Shown here in pieces: positions 39,271 to 48,954 of a DNA stretch of 64,000 bases. Positions within the stretch are counted from its first letter, which is position 1. Every line of letters starts with the position of its first letter. The notes beneath the pieces are model-generated. The model worked only from the letters and a program-made list of their open reading frames with translations. It was not told the origin of the DNA and searched no databases. This DNA comes from Bacteroidota bacterium (GTDB lineage: Bacteria; Bacteroidota; Ignavibacteria; Ignavibacteriales; Ignavibacteriaceae). The position numbers were made by a program, and so were the translations under genes. Location of the stretch: positions 89,331 to 153,330 of the forward strand of contig JAKALM010000009.1 in assembly GCA_021824145.1 (NCBI GenBank), written 5' to 3'.

Positions 39271-39897
39271 TTATTTATTAAAATTTAATTCAGGCGAATA
39301 ATTTTCTGGTATTATTTTCTTTAAAAAAGTTTTTCTGTGCAATGGACAAGAACCAAATTGCAAAATTAAATTAATATGCTCTTTCGTCGGGTAGCCTTTA
39401 TTTTTTGCCCACAAATATTGAGGGAAATGTTTATCAAGCCTTTTCATTATTCTGTCTCTGGCAACTTTTGCAATTATTGATGCTGCGGCTATTGAAAAAG
39501 ATTTTGAATCGCCTTTAACAATTGGAATAGTCGGCACAGAATATTTAAATGTTTTGTTGCCGTCTATTAAAATTAAATCCGGTTTCGTGCTCAAGCGTTT
39601 TACTGCAATTAACATAGATTTTAAAGAAGCCTGAAGAATATTTATTTGATCGATTTGAAAATGTGAAACTGCAGCAACTGAATAAGCCGCAGCTTTATTA
39701 ATAATTTCCGGGAAAAGTTCTTCGCGTTCTTTTTCGCTTAGCTTTTTAGAATCATTAACGCCTTCAATAAAAACATTTTCATCAAATATTACTGCGGCGC
39801 TAACAACCGGACCTGCAAGTGGGCCTCTTCCGGCTTCATCCACGCCGGCGATAATTTTAATATTATTATTTAAAAAAGAATTGTCAAAGTTTTTCAT
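39271..39897 (-). CDS. rnhB: Ribonuclease HII
   Basis: 208 residues. Cleaves RNA in RNA-DNA hybrids and removes single ribonucleotides from DNA. The catalytic DEDD set is visible: VDEAGRGPLAGP with D and E near the N-terminus, LILIDGNK for the third Asp and AKVARDR for the fourth. The start overlaps the UbiA prenyltransferase stop (ATGA), and yraN follows. Confidence 0.96.
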   Translation of the reverse strand: MKNFDNSFLNNNIKIIAGVDEAGRGPLAGPVVSAAVIFDENVFIEGVNDSKKLSEKEREELFPEIINKAAAYSVAAVSHFQIDQINILQASLKSMLIAVKRLSTKPDLILIDGNKTFKYSVPTIPIVKGDSKSFSIAAASIIAKVARDRIMKRLDKHFPQYLWAKNKGYPTKEHINLILQFGSCPLHRKTFLKKIIPENYSPELNFNK

Positions 39898-40730
39898 CTG
39901 CCGAAATAAATTGCTGTTAAACCAAAAACCATATTTAATTTTAGAATTAAACTAATCTTATTCAAATTCTTCTTTGTGTCATCCTTAAATAAAGAAATAA
40001 CTGTAAAAATTAAAATCGGATCTACTAACAGCAATATTATTAAAAAATATATGAGGTTATAAATTCCATATATAAACGGAAAAAATGTTGATGCTAAAAG
40101 CACGGCTGAAAATGTAAATATTATTTTTTTAGAATTTTGAAAACCAAATTTATTAGGAAAAGAAATTATTCCGATTTTGGAATCGCCTTCAACGTCTTCC
40201 ATATCTTTTACAATTTCTCGAATAAAATTAATTAACAAAGCAAACAAAGACGGTATTACCGCGTTTTTAACACTGCCCGCCGCAACGCCGCCGTAAATAA
40301 ATGCTAAGCCTGTCAGCATAGCTACGGTAAAGTTTCCGAACAAAACTATTTTTTTGAATTTAAACGAATAGAAAAAAAGTAAAAGCAGCGCCGCAAAGTT
40401 TATTATAACTGCCGTGGGATTTATAAATGACGAAATTAAAAGAGTAATAAAAATTAAAAACGAGTACAAAGCCACAGCTTGATTGAGCGAAATTTTTCCA
40501 GAAGGTAATGGACGATCCGGACGATTAATTTTATCTATTTCATAATCGAAAATATCATTTACAACATTACCTGCTGCCGCAGATAAAGCGCCGGAAATTG
40601 CCGCTAAAATAATTTTAACTATAGGAAAGCTCCCCGGTGAGCAAATTACAGCCGCAACAATAATTGTAAGAAATGTTATTGCAGCATTAACGGGACGAAT
40701 AATTTTATATACCGCTGAAATTTTTATCAT
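39894..40730 (-). CDS. UbiA-family prenyltransferase, geranylgeranylglyceryl-phosphate type
   Basis: 278 residues, about eight membrane helices. The first Asp-rich motif N58-DIF-D62-YEI-D66 followed by RPDRPLPSG, and the second, REIVKDMEDVEGD, bind prenyl diphosphate through magnesium. The sequence pattern is closest to archaeal-type DGGGP synthases, which attach the second geranylgeranyl chain to glycerol phosphate. Bacterial homologues in the FCB group exist. Menaquinone or other aromatic prenylation is the alternative. Overlaps rnhB by 4 bases. Confidence 0.8.
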   Translation of the reverse strand: MIKISAVYKIIRPVNAAITFLTIIVAAVICSPGSFPIVKIILAAISGALSAAAGNVVNDIFDYEIDKINRPDRPLPSGKISLNQAVALYSFLIFITLLISSFINPTAVIINFAALLLLFFYSFKFKKIVLFGNFTVAMLTGLAFIYGGVAAGSVKNAVIPSLFALLINFIREIVKDMEDVEGDSKIGIISFPNKFGFQNSKKIIFTFSAVLLASTFFPFIYGIYNLIYFLIILLLVDPILIFTVISLFKDDTKKNLNKISLILKLNMVFGLTAIYFGR

Positions 40731-40773
40731 TATTTAAAAATATTTCTTTTCAAATCAAAAATATTAAATTTTT

Positions 40774-40806
40774 AAGTGAGACTCACCTTGACTGTGAGTC
40801 TCACTT
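40774..40806. terminator. Long perfect hairpin downstream of the DPP IV gene
   Basis: A 13-bp perfect stem (40774-40786 with 40794-40806) and a 7-base loop. Each arm contains an 11-base odd palindrome (GTGAGACTCAC and GTGAGTCTCAC). On the minus strand the U-tract is interrupted, so it may be an inefficient terminator or a repeated mobile hairpin. It lies 33 bases past the DPP IV stop. Confidence 0.6.
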
Positions 40807-40838
40807 GAAGATAAAAAACTCCGTAAGTTTGGATATGG

Positions 40839-43028
40839 TTAAAGATTCGCTTTAAAGTAATCAGATATTTTTGTGAAAAGATGCAGCTGAGTATTGCCTC
40901 CAGAAATTCTATGGTTGCGATTCGGATAGACCATTATATCGAACTGCTTCAGATCCTGCTGAAACTTATCGGCAATTGCCAGCGTATTTTCGAAATGAAC
41001 GTTATCATCCGTAGTACCGTGTATAATAAGAAGTTTATCTTTCAGCTTATCTGCGTAAGTAAGAACGCTTGCCGAAATAAAACCTTTTGCATTGTCGGCG
41101 GGAGTTCCCATATATCTTTCCGTCCATATAGTATCGTAAAATTTGAAATCGCTAACAGGTGCAACAGCAACACCGGCCTTAAATGTACCTGCGCCTTTAG
41201 TCATCATCATAAGAGTAAGATAGCCGCCTCCGCTCCATCCCCAAAACCCCATCCGTTTTGCATCAACATAGGGCAGTGAAGCAAGATATTTAGCTCCTTG
41301 AATCTGGTCATGAACCGACCACTTGCCTAGATCATGAAAAGCAAGGTTTTTAAAAGCTTTTCCTCTTCCGCCCGTCCCGCGGTTATCCAGGCAGAAAACA
41401 ATAAATCCCTGCTCGGTCATATACTGGTGAAAGAGAGTTCCGCTTCCGCCCCAGCGGTCAACTACCATCTGCGAACCTGGGCCGCCGTAGCCGTAAACAA
41501 TTACAGGGTATTTTTTATGCGGATCAAAATTGTAGGGTTTAATCATATAGGCGTTTAGCTTTACGCCGTCGCTTGTAGTAACCGTAAGGAACTCAGGATA
41601 GGTCATATGATAATCTTCTAGTGCATTGATTTGGTCTTTCTCAAGAACACGTATAAGAGAGCCGTCGGCGTTTCTTAATATAGTTTGAGTAGGCGTTTTC
41701 ACATCGGAGAAGAAATCGATATAGTATTTTAGATCAGGAGAAAAATCGGCATCGTGCCAGCCGGGCTTATCAGACACTCGCTGAAATCCTGTACCGTCGA
41801 GCTTAACTCTGTATATATTCTGCTGCAGAGGAGAATCTTTTGTACCGTAGAAATAGACATATTCCGTTTCTTCGGAAACTCCTGCAACTGCGCTTACTTC
41901 CCAGTTTCCGCTTGTAAGCTGATGAATAAGCTTTCCGCTGTAATCATAAAGATAAATATGGCGAAAGCCGCTCTTTTCTGAAGTCCAAATCATCTCATCT
42001 TTATTTTTAAGGAATTGAATATCGTCTTGAATATCCACCCAGTCTGGATCTGAATCGGTAATAATTGTTTTTGAATTTCCTGTTGTTGCATCGGCAAGCA
42101 GCATTTCAAGATGATTTTGCATTCTGTTTAGGCGAAGCATTGCAAGCTTGTTAGATGAGTTTGTCCAGTAAATTCTGGGAATGTAAATATCATCATTGGT
42201 TCCAATGTCCATCCATGTAGTTTTTCCATCGGGAATATCGGCAACACCTATTTTAACAATCGAGTTTTGCGTACCTACTTTAGGGTATTTCAAATTAAAT
42301 ACAGTATTATATTGTCCGGCAAGGTCATCTACCAGATGATAAACGCCGACTCTAGTTTGATCGAGCCGCCAGAAAGCAATGCGTCTGCTGTCAGGAGACC
42401 ATCGCCATGCATCCGCAAGTCCGAACTCTTCCTCGTAGACCCAGTCGAACTCGCCGTTAAGAATATTATCCGTTCCGTCTTTAGTAACAGCAAATTCTTT
42501 TCCGGTTTGCAGGTTCGTCGCATAAATATTATGATCTCTAACGAAGCCGACCCACTTGCCGTCTGGAGATAGCTTAACATTGCGAAGGTGCGGGCTGTTT
42601 CCGGCAAGTGCGGTAATCTCTTTAGATGAAACATCATAAAGATAATAAGGCGCCTGGCGCGAGTGCCGCCAGATAGCTGTTTCCGGGCCTTCAATAAGAA
42701 GATACTTGCCGTTTTCTGTCCATTGATAGTGGCTCATTCTAACTTGTTTACCTTCGTACTTGAAATCTGAGCCTTTCAGAAGAAGTTCGGTCTTTCCAGA
42801 TTTAACGTCCATCTTATAAATATCCTCAAAGCCTGAATTTTTATCTGTCTTAGTAAAAGTAAAAGCAGAGCCGTCCGGCACCCATTGTATGTTCTGAACA
42901 GTTTTGGCTTCAAGCTTGGATGAGCCGTAAATATCTTTTAATGTAAGAAGCTTTTTTTGCTGAGCGTTTATAAACGAAACGGCAGAAAAAAATAAAATCC
43001 CCGCAATGATGAAACGAATCTTCAGCAT
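40839..43028 (-). CDS. Dipeptidyl peptidase IV (S9B), exported
   Basis: 729 residues with a signal peptide (1-22). An eight-bladed propeller (about 40-490) precedes an alpha/beta-hydrolase domain. Catalytic Ser is S599 in GWSGGGY, Asp about 675 in HGTTDDNVH, His H706 in RNHRISGG. The double-Glu strand WVYEEEFG that binds the substrate amino terminus in DPP IV is present. It removes Xaa-Pro or Xaa-Ala dipeptides from peptides outside the cytoplasm. AGGAAA precedes the ATG. The G+C content and codon use are clearly higher than in flanking genes, and it forms a pair with the DUF885 gene 44 bases upstream. Confidence 0.95.
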   Translation of the reverse strand: MLKIRFIIAGILFFSAVSFINAQQKKLLTLKDIYGSSKLEAKTVQNIQWVPDGSAFTFTKTDKNSGFEDIYKMDVKSGKTELLLKGSDFKYEGKQVRMSHYQWTENGKYLLIEGPETAIWRHSRQAPYYLYDVSSKEITALAGNSPHLRNVKLSPDGKWVGFVRDHNIYATNLQTGKEFAVTKDGTDNILNGEFDWVYEEEFGLADAWRWSPDSRRIAFWRLDQTRVGVYHLVDDLAGQYNTVFNLKYPKVGTQNSIVKIGVADIPDGKTTWMDIGTNDDIYIPRIYWTNSSNKLAMLRLNRMQNHLEMLLADATTGNSKTIITDSDPDWVDIQDDIQFLKNKDEMIWTSEKSGFRHIYLYDYSGKLIHQLTSGNWEVSAVAGVSEETEYVYFYGTKDSPLQQNIYRVKLDGTGFQRVSDKPGWHDADFSPDLKYYIDFFSDVKTPTQTILRNADGSLIRVLEKDQINALEDYHMTYPEFLTVTTSDGVKLNAYMIKPYNFDPHKKYPVIVYGYGGPGSQMVVDRWGGSGTLFHQYMTEQGFIVFCLDNRGTGGRGKAFKNLAFHDLGKWSVHDQIQGAKYLASLPYVDAKRMGFWGWSGGGYLTLMMMTKGAGTFKAGVAVAPVSDFKFYDTIWTERYMGTPADNAKGFISASVLTYADKLKDKLLIIHGTTDDNVHFENTLAIADKFQQDLKQFDIMVYPNRNHRISGGNTQLHLFTKISDYFKANL

Positions 43029-43072
43029 TATGTATTTCCTTTCACGAAGAATTATTATAAGATGATGTTATT

Positions 43073-44749
43073 TCAATTCCATAATTTTTTAATCTGATCT
43101 TTAAGCCCGAGGTATTCCCATCTTTGAAGAGCGATCGGAACATTACCGTTGTCGAGCATATAATCGTGATAATCTTTCAGATTAAACTTATCACCAAGCA
43201 GCAGTTTACCGTCAGCGATAAGTTTGAGAATTTGGAGTTTCCCGATTTGGTAAGAAATTCCCTGTCCGGGAGTAAGCGCAAAGAAACCTGCTTCATGAAT
43301 TGCTGAAGCGTAATCCATCGGCACGGTGGAAGCAAGATATTTAGCGGCATCTTTAATTGTATAATTGCCTAAAGCAAGGTTCACATCAACATCTACACGA
43401 AGAGCTCTAAGCCGCATGAATCTGTATATGATTTCCCGAGTGTGCGGCTTATTGTCAAACAGTCCTAACTGCTGCATCAATTCTTCCAGGTAGAAGGCAA
43501 TACCTTCATTTGCACCCGAGTCAATAAAATACCTTCTTATCACATCCGAATTAGCCCAGGAGCGGACGAGCTGAAAGTAATGGCCCGGAACTCCTTCATG
43601 CACTATTATTGGTCTCGGATCTTCAGCTGAAGCTTTGAGAAAGAAAGGGAGATTCGGCGAAGGATCGGGAATGTATCTTACTGCGTTATTATTAAGTCGA
43701 GATGGTGAAGTAAAATCATCTGCCTCGCCGATATCAGATAGAGGTTCTAAATAGGTTGGCATCTTTCTATTGTAGTAATGCTTCACCCAATGAGGAACGG
43801 ACATGATTCCTTTATCTGTAAGAAATGTTCTTATATCTGATTCATCTTTTTTCTCCTGTGCAATTTGTTCTTTTATATTAGAAAATATTTTCGGCTTAGG
43901 AATATTTTTATCCCGCACAGTTTCATCTACATCGAAAGCCACGGCGCGATTGAACTCAAGATGCCCCATTGAGAGGATCTCTTCCGGAGTGTAAGGTGTT
44001 AGTGCGATGTATTTAAGGAAATAAAGATATGCTTCTCTTCCTACGCTATATTTATCAGACATAGCGGGCATTTTTCTCTTTATCCATGATGCATAATCAA
44101 CCAACGCAGAGGAAGCATTGGAAAACGCCTTCTTAAGCTCAGTTCTTAATGAAGCGGGGGCAAGTTTATCCAAAGCCTTTTGTGTTTCAGAAATCTTTTT
44201 ATCAATGCTATCCAGCTCACTGAGAGCTATATCTGCAAAAGCGGCAACTGGTTGAGTAAGATTTATCTCAGCATCCTTTATTGTACGAGGTATTGAGTTA
44301 AGCCTTAGAATAATCTGTTTTATCCTTTCGTTATTCATTGGAGAATCGACAACAAGAAGCTCGAATACCGAACCTATAGACTGCTGAACGTAGAAGTCGG
44401 GATCTTTCTCCGGAAGTTTAAGAACATTTAATTCCCAATTAACCCTTTCTATTGCTGAACGAAGCAGAAGATAATCAACGCTGTCTCGGCGGCTCCAGCC
44501 TTGCTGAGAAAGGCTGGCAAGGCGTTTCTTAAACTCGTTATATTTCTTATTGTAGTTTTTAATTGCTGCAGGAGAATAATCGGGAACCCAGTCATTTGGC
44601 CTTTCAATACGCGGAACGTCATCACCTGTAACAGGCTGCTCGGAAGCACGCCATGTAAAGAAATCCTTACCAAGTTTTTGAAGTAAGGGATTATCCTGGG
44701 AAAATGTAATGCATGAAAAAAATAACAGTAAAAGAAAAATATTTCTCAT
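43073..44749 (-). CDS. DUF885 family metallopeptidase-like protein, exported
   Basis: 558 residues with a signal peptide (1-18) and GGAG before the ATG. DUF885 proteins carry the motif HEGxPGH; here H384-EGVPG-H390, followed by YFQL and, about 35 residues later, NEGIAFYLEELM with a likely third zinc ligand. Function is thought to be carboxypeptidase-like, but few members are studied. Same raised G+C content as the DPP IV gene downstream, and probably the same transcript, so the pair may act together on extracellular peptides. Confidence 0.88.
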   Translation of the reverse strand: MRNIFLLLLFFSCITFSQDNPLLQKLGKDFFTWRASEQPVTGDDVPRIERPNDWVPDYSPAAIKNYNKKYNEFKKRLASLSQQGWSRRDSVDYLLLRSAIERVNWELNVLKLPEKDPDFYVQQSIGSVFELLVVDSPMNNERIKQIILRLNSIPRTIKDAEINLTQPVAAFADIALSELDSIDKKISETQKALDKLAPASLRTELKKAFSNASSALVDYASWIKRKMPAMSDKYSVGREAYLYFLKYIALTPYTPEEILSMGHLEFNRAVAFDVDETVRDKNIPKPKIFSNIKEQIAQEKKDESDIRTFLTDKGIMSVPHWVKHYYNRKMPTYLEPLSDIGEADDFTSPSRLNNNAVRYIPDPSPNLPFFLKASAEDPRPIIVHEGVPGHYFQLVRSWANSDVIRRYFIDSGANEGIAFYLEELMQQLGLFDNKPHTREIIYRFMRLRALRVDVDVNLALGNYTIKDAAKYLASTVPMDYASAIHEAGFFALTPGQGISYQIGKLQILKLIADGKLLLGDKFNLKDYHDYMLDNGNVPIALQRWEYLGLKDQIKKLWN

Positions 44750-44920
44750 CCCATCTCCGCTAACGAATGAATAATGAAAATTCCGGCTTAGTAATAATAA
44801 TGTAAATGAATTACTGCCGAAAGAAAATTAAGGCGAAATTACGAATAATACAGATAAAAACTCAACGACGTACTTCACTTAAAAAAGAGAGTGCTGTTTA
44901 ATAAAATTAAATTATTTATC

Positions 44921-46687
44921 TTAAAATTGGTTTACTATTCCGAAATGAATTTTACCTTGTGTGAATGAATCTCCTTTTGCAAGAGCAAAACTCACTCTCA
45001 ATACTCCTAAATTAGTTTCAATGTTAAAGCCCAATCCATAACCAATTTTAAAACCTTCATTTTTCAAAATGTTTCTAATAGGGTCAGCGTTTCTTAAAAA
45101 GTATCCAGTATCAAAAAATAAAAAGCCGAAAGTTCTTTTTGTAAGAAGAAGCCTGTACTCAAGATTTGTCCACGCAATTCTATTGCCAAGAAATTGATCT
45201 TCAGTATAACCGCGAAGCGAATTAGCTCCGCCTAATCTGAATAAATCACTAATTTCAAAATAAGAGCCGCGAAGTTCTCTTGCGTGAATACCAATTGCCG
45301 CAACCTGCCTGCTAAATAATTCATAATAACCATCCAAATCTAAAGTAAGCCTCTGCAAGTTTAATGAACTTGGAATTCCAGGTTGAAGGCTTTCATCAAC
45401 TCCATATATTTTTTTGCGGCTGAATGAATATGAAGACATAAATAAAATACCTTCAGTCGGAGAATATGGGTCATCTCTCGAATCAATTTTTAAATTTATT
45501 CCTGTTGTTACTGAATTAGAATTATTAACAGTAGTTACCAATGATCCAATTTGTGTTGGAATTACCGATTCAGAAGAAATAAACATTGAAGCGGAAATAT
45601 TTTCAGTAGCTAAATATTCAAGCGATCCTTCAATACTTCGCTGGACGTAAGAGCTGTCTTGCTTCCGCTGGAAAAATCTTGTTGTAAAATTAAAGGGATA
45701 ATTAAATAGCCAGGGTTCAAGATATCTCAGTTCAAGATCTTGAGATGAGCGGTTATATTGCTGCCATCTAATTGCTGCAGCTCTTCCGGTTCCGAATAAA
45801 TTTATAAGACTAACATTAACCATTCCAGTAATATACCCGCTCTCACCGGCAGTTGTGCCTGGTATGTAGCCAATTATTCCATCAAAAGTATTAGTTTGTT
45901 TTTCTTTCACATCAATCTTCAAAATTCCTTCGTTCTTTGAATCCAGAAAGAACTGCGGTTCTGAAACCGGTTCAAAAAATCCAAGCCGATTTAATTTAGT
46001 AGGAATCTTATCAATCGAATTTTGAGAATATTCTTCTCCTGTTTTTAATCTAAGCTCTCTTAAAATTACATAATCTTTTGTTGATGAGTTTCCGCTTAAT
46101 TCAATTTTATCAATTTGGCTTTTTATTCCTTTATCCACTTTTAGAAAAACGTTTGCAAGATATTCATCCTTGAGTGAATCAGTAAAAAAATAAATTGACG
46201 AAATTATAATTTTTGCAAACGGATAACCATTGTTTTCAAAGTACGAAAGTGCGGTAGAAATGTCACCTTCTATTTCATTCTTGTTAAAAATTCTTCCGTC
46301 GATAAATGCGAACATTGGCAATATTTTTGAGTTGAGTGAAGAATCTAATCCGGTTATTTCCAATTTATTTATATATGTCGGCTCGCCTTCTTTTATAAAA
46401 ATATTCAATTTATATTTTGATGAATCTGCGGTTTGTTGAAGTTTTGTATTTTCAAATGAGCCGTGAAAATATCCAAGACTGCCGAACTGAAGCGCTAATT
46501 TTGATTTGATGGAATCAATAAGATTTGGTGTTACTTGAGAGCCGGGTTTAACTCCAATCCAATTACTAATTTCTTCTTCAGAAAAAACTTTATTGCCGGA
46601 AATTTTAATTGATTCAATTATTTGAGAGTGAAGATTAGGGATTAATAAAATTAACGAAATGAAAATATATTTAACTAGGCGTAACAT
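44921..46687 (-). CDS. BamA/TamA-family outer-membrane assembly protein
   Basis: 588 residues. Signal peptide about 1-21, then POTRA domains (about 23-250, starting IESIKISGNKVFSEEEI and with IDKIELSGNSSTKDYVILRELRLKTGEEY), then a 16-strand Omp85 barrel (about 260-588) with RLGGANSLRGYTEDQFLGNR as the conserved loop 6 region (VRGF/Y-type) and a C-terminal aromatic (IVNQF). Shorter than BamA (about 800), so more TamA-like. Overlaps the end of the PfkB gene by 17 bases. Inserts outer-membrane proteins; precise clients unknown. Confidence 0.9.
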   Translation of the reverse strand: MLRLVKYIFISLILLIPNLHSQIIESIKISGNKVFSEEEISNWIGVKPGSQVTPNLIDSIKSKLALQFGSLGYFHGSFENTKLQQTADSSKYKLNIFIKEGEPTYINKLEITGLDSSLNSKILPMFAFIDGRIFNKNEIEGDISTALSYFENNGYPFAKIIISSIYFFTDSLKDEYLANVFLKVDKGIKSQIDKIELSGNSSTKDYVILRELRLKTGEEYSQNSIDKIPTKLNRLGFFEPVSEPQFFLDSKNEGILKIDVKEKQTNTFDGIIGYIPGTTAGESGYITGMVNVSLINLFGTGRAAAIRWQQYNRSSQDLELRYLEPWLFNYPFNFTTRFFQRKQDSSYVQRSIEGSLEYLATENISASMFISSESVIPTQIGSLVTTVNNSNSVTTGINLKIDSRDDPYSPTEGILFMSSYSFSRKKIYGVDESLQPGIPSSLNLQRLTLDLDGYYELFSRQVAAIGIHARELRGSYFEISDLFRLGGANSLRGYTEDQFLGNRIAWTNLEYRLLLTKRTFGFLFFDTGYFLRNADPIRNILKNEGFKIGYGLGFNIETNLGVLRVSFALAKGDSFTQGKIHFGIVNQF

Positions 46688-47636
46688 CCAGCTTTTTCAT
46701 TTTTTTACCGAACGATGAAATTTTTATTTCCGATTTAAATTTTTCAATTTCATCTAATTTAATATTGCAGACATCTTCATGAAGTGCATTTGCAATTCCC
46801 AAAGCTGTTGATAATGCTAAGCTCTCTTCAAAAGTAAGCGAATGATGCCATGAATATGCAATACCGGCGACAAAGCTGTCACCGCTTCCAGTTGAGTTTA
46901 CAGCTTCAATTTGCGGGACATCGATTTTAAATTGGTAATCAAAGTTTGATGCAAAAAATGATTTTTCTCCGTCAGTCAAAAATGATTGCTTTATTCCCTT
47001 TTGATATAAATAAGAAAGGAAATCCGTTTTATCTTTTTCTGAATTCAAAGAAATGTTAAGTGATTTTTCAACCTCATCAACATTGTTATGTAATACTGTT
47101 GGTGAGCTTTCAATACAACTCTTCAAATGATTCCCGTAAGTATCGCAAACAGAAATTTTGTCAATGCTGTTTGCGTAAGAAATTCCGGCAGGGAAAATAG
47201 AATCTGCTTCTTCACAAGGCGAACTTCCAGAGAAAATAACCATCTCGCAATTGTCAATCATTTTTTTCATTTTCTCAAGAAACTCATTCACTTCTTGAGA
47301 AGTAATATTTGAATCAGCGCGGAAAAAAGTAAAATGCTTTTTATCAGTTTCATCAATAATTACAACAGCATCTCTTGTTTCGTCTTTTGTATGAATCGAA
47401 ACATTCTTAATATTTTCTCGCATAAGAATTTCTTTTAGCATTTTGCCGTTCAATCCGCCAAGAAATGTTAAGGCAAAATTATCTACGTTCAAAGAATTTA
47501 ATTGTCTGCTTACATTTATTCCCTTACCGCCGGCATTTAATTTAGAAGTTCCATTTCTATTTTCAGAAATTAGATCAATTTTATTATAAGTAAATTTTCT
47601 TTCGAGCAGTGGATTTATGGTGACGGTTAAAATCAT
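46671..47636 (-). CDS. PfkB-family sugar kinase (1-phosphofructokinase-like)
   Basis: 321 residues. N-terminal TVTINPLLERKF and GGKGINVSRQL are typical of the FruK/LacC/PfkB subgroup; the C-terminal NSTGSGDSFVAG holds the catalytic Asp and anion hole. It phosphorylates a sugar phosphate, probably fructose 1- or 6-phosphate or tagatose 6-phosphate. No PTS or sugar-transport gene is near. Instead it lies between GWxTD and BamA-like genes, overlapping the latter by 17 bases, so metabolism-specific context is missing. Confidence 0.87.
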   Translation of the reverse strand: MILTVTINPLLERKFTYNKIDLISENRNGTSKLNAGGKGINVSRQLNSLNVDNFALTFLGGLNGKMLKEILMRENIKNVSIHTKDETRDAVVIIDETDKKHFTFFRADSNITSQEVNEFLEKMKKMIDNCEMVIFSGSSPCEEADSIFPAGISYANSIDKISVCDTYGNHLKSCIESSPTVLHNNVDEVEKSLNISLNSEKDKTDFLSYLYQKGIKQSFLTDGEKSFFASNFDYQFKIDVPQIEAVNSTGSGDSFVAGIAYSWHHSLTFEESLALSTALGIANALHEDVCNIKLDEIEKFKSEIKISSFGKKMKKLDVTPS

Positions 47637-47670
47637 AAATTATTTTTAAGAAATGATAATCGAAAAAGAT

Positions 47671-48954
47671 TTATCTCCTGAATCTATAAAGATCACCTGT
47701 AAGCGGTGTAATTAGCCTATAATCCCCAAAGCCTGTCTCATCAACAAAAGTAAAGCTTTGATTGAGATTATAATATTCCCAAATTTCATAAGGTTTTGAA
47801 TCAAGATCAAAAGGATGACGATCTACATTATCCGGAGCGCCAAGAAGAATAAACACCATTCCTCTATCTGTTTTCCAACCTTCAACATAATGAGAAAAAT
47901 GTTCGTTGGCATATTCTATCCTTCGGTAGTATTCATCAAAAACTTCATTATCTTCGGTTTGCGGTGTTGGGTCCAGTTTTTTCCAAAAAGCTAAATACCT
48001 TTTTAATTTTTCTTCAACAGTTTTAGCGTCTTTTATAAAATCAATTTCTTTTGAAGAAGCGATATAAATAAGTTGATCAATTGCTTTATCAAGATCAGTA
48101 ATTGTTGAAGGAATTCCTACCCAGCGCGAGAAGAAGCTTCTTTCACTAGATGCAATTTCTTTGTCGGCAGAATCTTTCAAGTATATATCAAGATAATATA
48201 ATCCTAAGCTAAATGTACTGTCCTTTATTGTATAAAAAATTTGTGTCTTTCCAGTATCAATGGTTTTTAATTGCTTCTCAGTAAAAATTGAATTTTTCTT
48301 TTTGTCTTTTATAACATATTCAATATTTAATTTTTTAGGAAAGTTAGAATAAATTTCATAAAAAACTGGAAGCCCATCTTTTTGCAGTGCAACATTACCG
48401 GAAATGTTTGGGACAATTTTGTTTTTACCTTCTTCTTCAGTTCTTTTTGAAAGTAGCATAATATCGCTAATTGAAACTGAGTTGGAAAAATCGCGGACTT
48501 TTTCCATTGTTTCTTTCGTAAATTCTGAGTTTGATTCTTTATCATCAACAGCTGTTCTTATAAAATATTTAGCTGGTGAAAGATAAAAAGATTTGAGTGT
48601 TAAACTATAGCGGTCTTTCGAATTAGTTTCATTAAAATCTTTAGCTTCTAAAGTTTCGTTCCAAGATTTTTCCGTAATCAGTTTTTCCTTTGATTCATCA
48701 AATATTGAAACTGTTATAGAAAAATTTCCGACAAATCCTTTTTCCGATTTTACAAATTGAATTGATGAGTAAGGAACCATAACGAAGGCATCAAGCCTGG
48801 TTATTTTACTTTTTCCTGAAGAAAAGTTTAAAAGGTTTTGATAGAATTTAACACCCTTTCCAAATGAATTTTGTTCGGTTGCATCTTCAACTTGTGAATG
48901 AATTACTGCTGTAAATAATAAAAGGAATAATATGTTGTATCTAAATATTTTCAT
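47671..48954 (-). CDS. GWxTD domain-containing protein
   Basis: 427 residues with a signal peptide (1-20). The C-terminal GWxTD domain carries its name motif at residues 359-363 (GWKTD), followed by RGMVFILLGAPDNVDRHPF and WEYYNLNQSFTFVDE. The N-terminal part is beta-rich and likely periplasmic. The domain is found in Acidobacteria, Chlorobi and relatives; its function is unknown. Starts in a 4-base overlap with the rimO stop. Confidence 0.88.
   Translation of the reverse strand: MKIFRYNILFLLLFTAVIHSQVEDATEQNSFGKGVKFYQNLLNFSSGKSKITRLDAFVMVPYSSIQFVKSEKGFVGNFSITVSIFDESKEKLITEKSWNETLEAKDFNETNSKDRYSLTLKSFYLSPAKYFIRTAVDDKESNSEFTKETMEKVRDFSNSVSISDIMLLSKRTEEEGKNKIVPNISGNVALQKDGLPVFYEIYSNFPKKLNIEYVIKDKKKNSIFTEKQLKTIDTGKTQIFYTIKDSTFSLGLYYLDIYLKDSADKEIASSERSFFSRWVGIPSTITDLDKAIDQLIYIASSKEIDFIKDAKTVEEKLKRYLAFWKKLDPTPQTEDNEVFDEYYRRIEYANEHFSHYVEGWKTDRGMVFILLGAPDNVDRHPFDLDSKPYEIWEYYNLNQSFTFVDETGFGDYRLITPLTGDLYRFRR

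Noticed and set aside
40881..41279. 132-codon plus-strand reading frame inside the DPP IV gene
   Set aside because: Antisense shadow of the G+C-richer gene; no family features, and DPP IV motifs on the other strand are complete.
42329..42694. 121-codon minus-strand frame inside DPP IV
   Set aside because: Alternative frame of the same DNA; no recognisable features.
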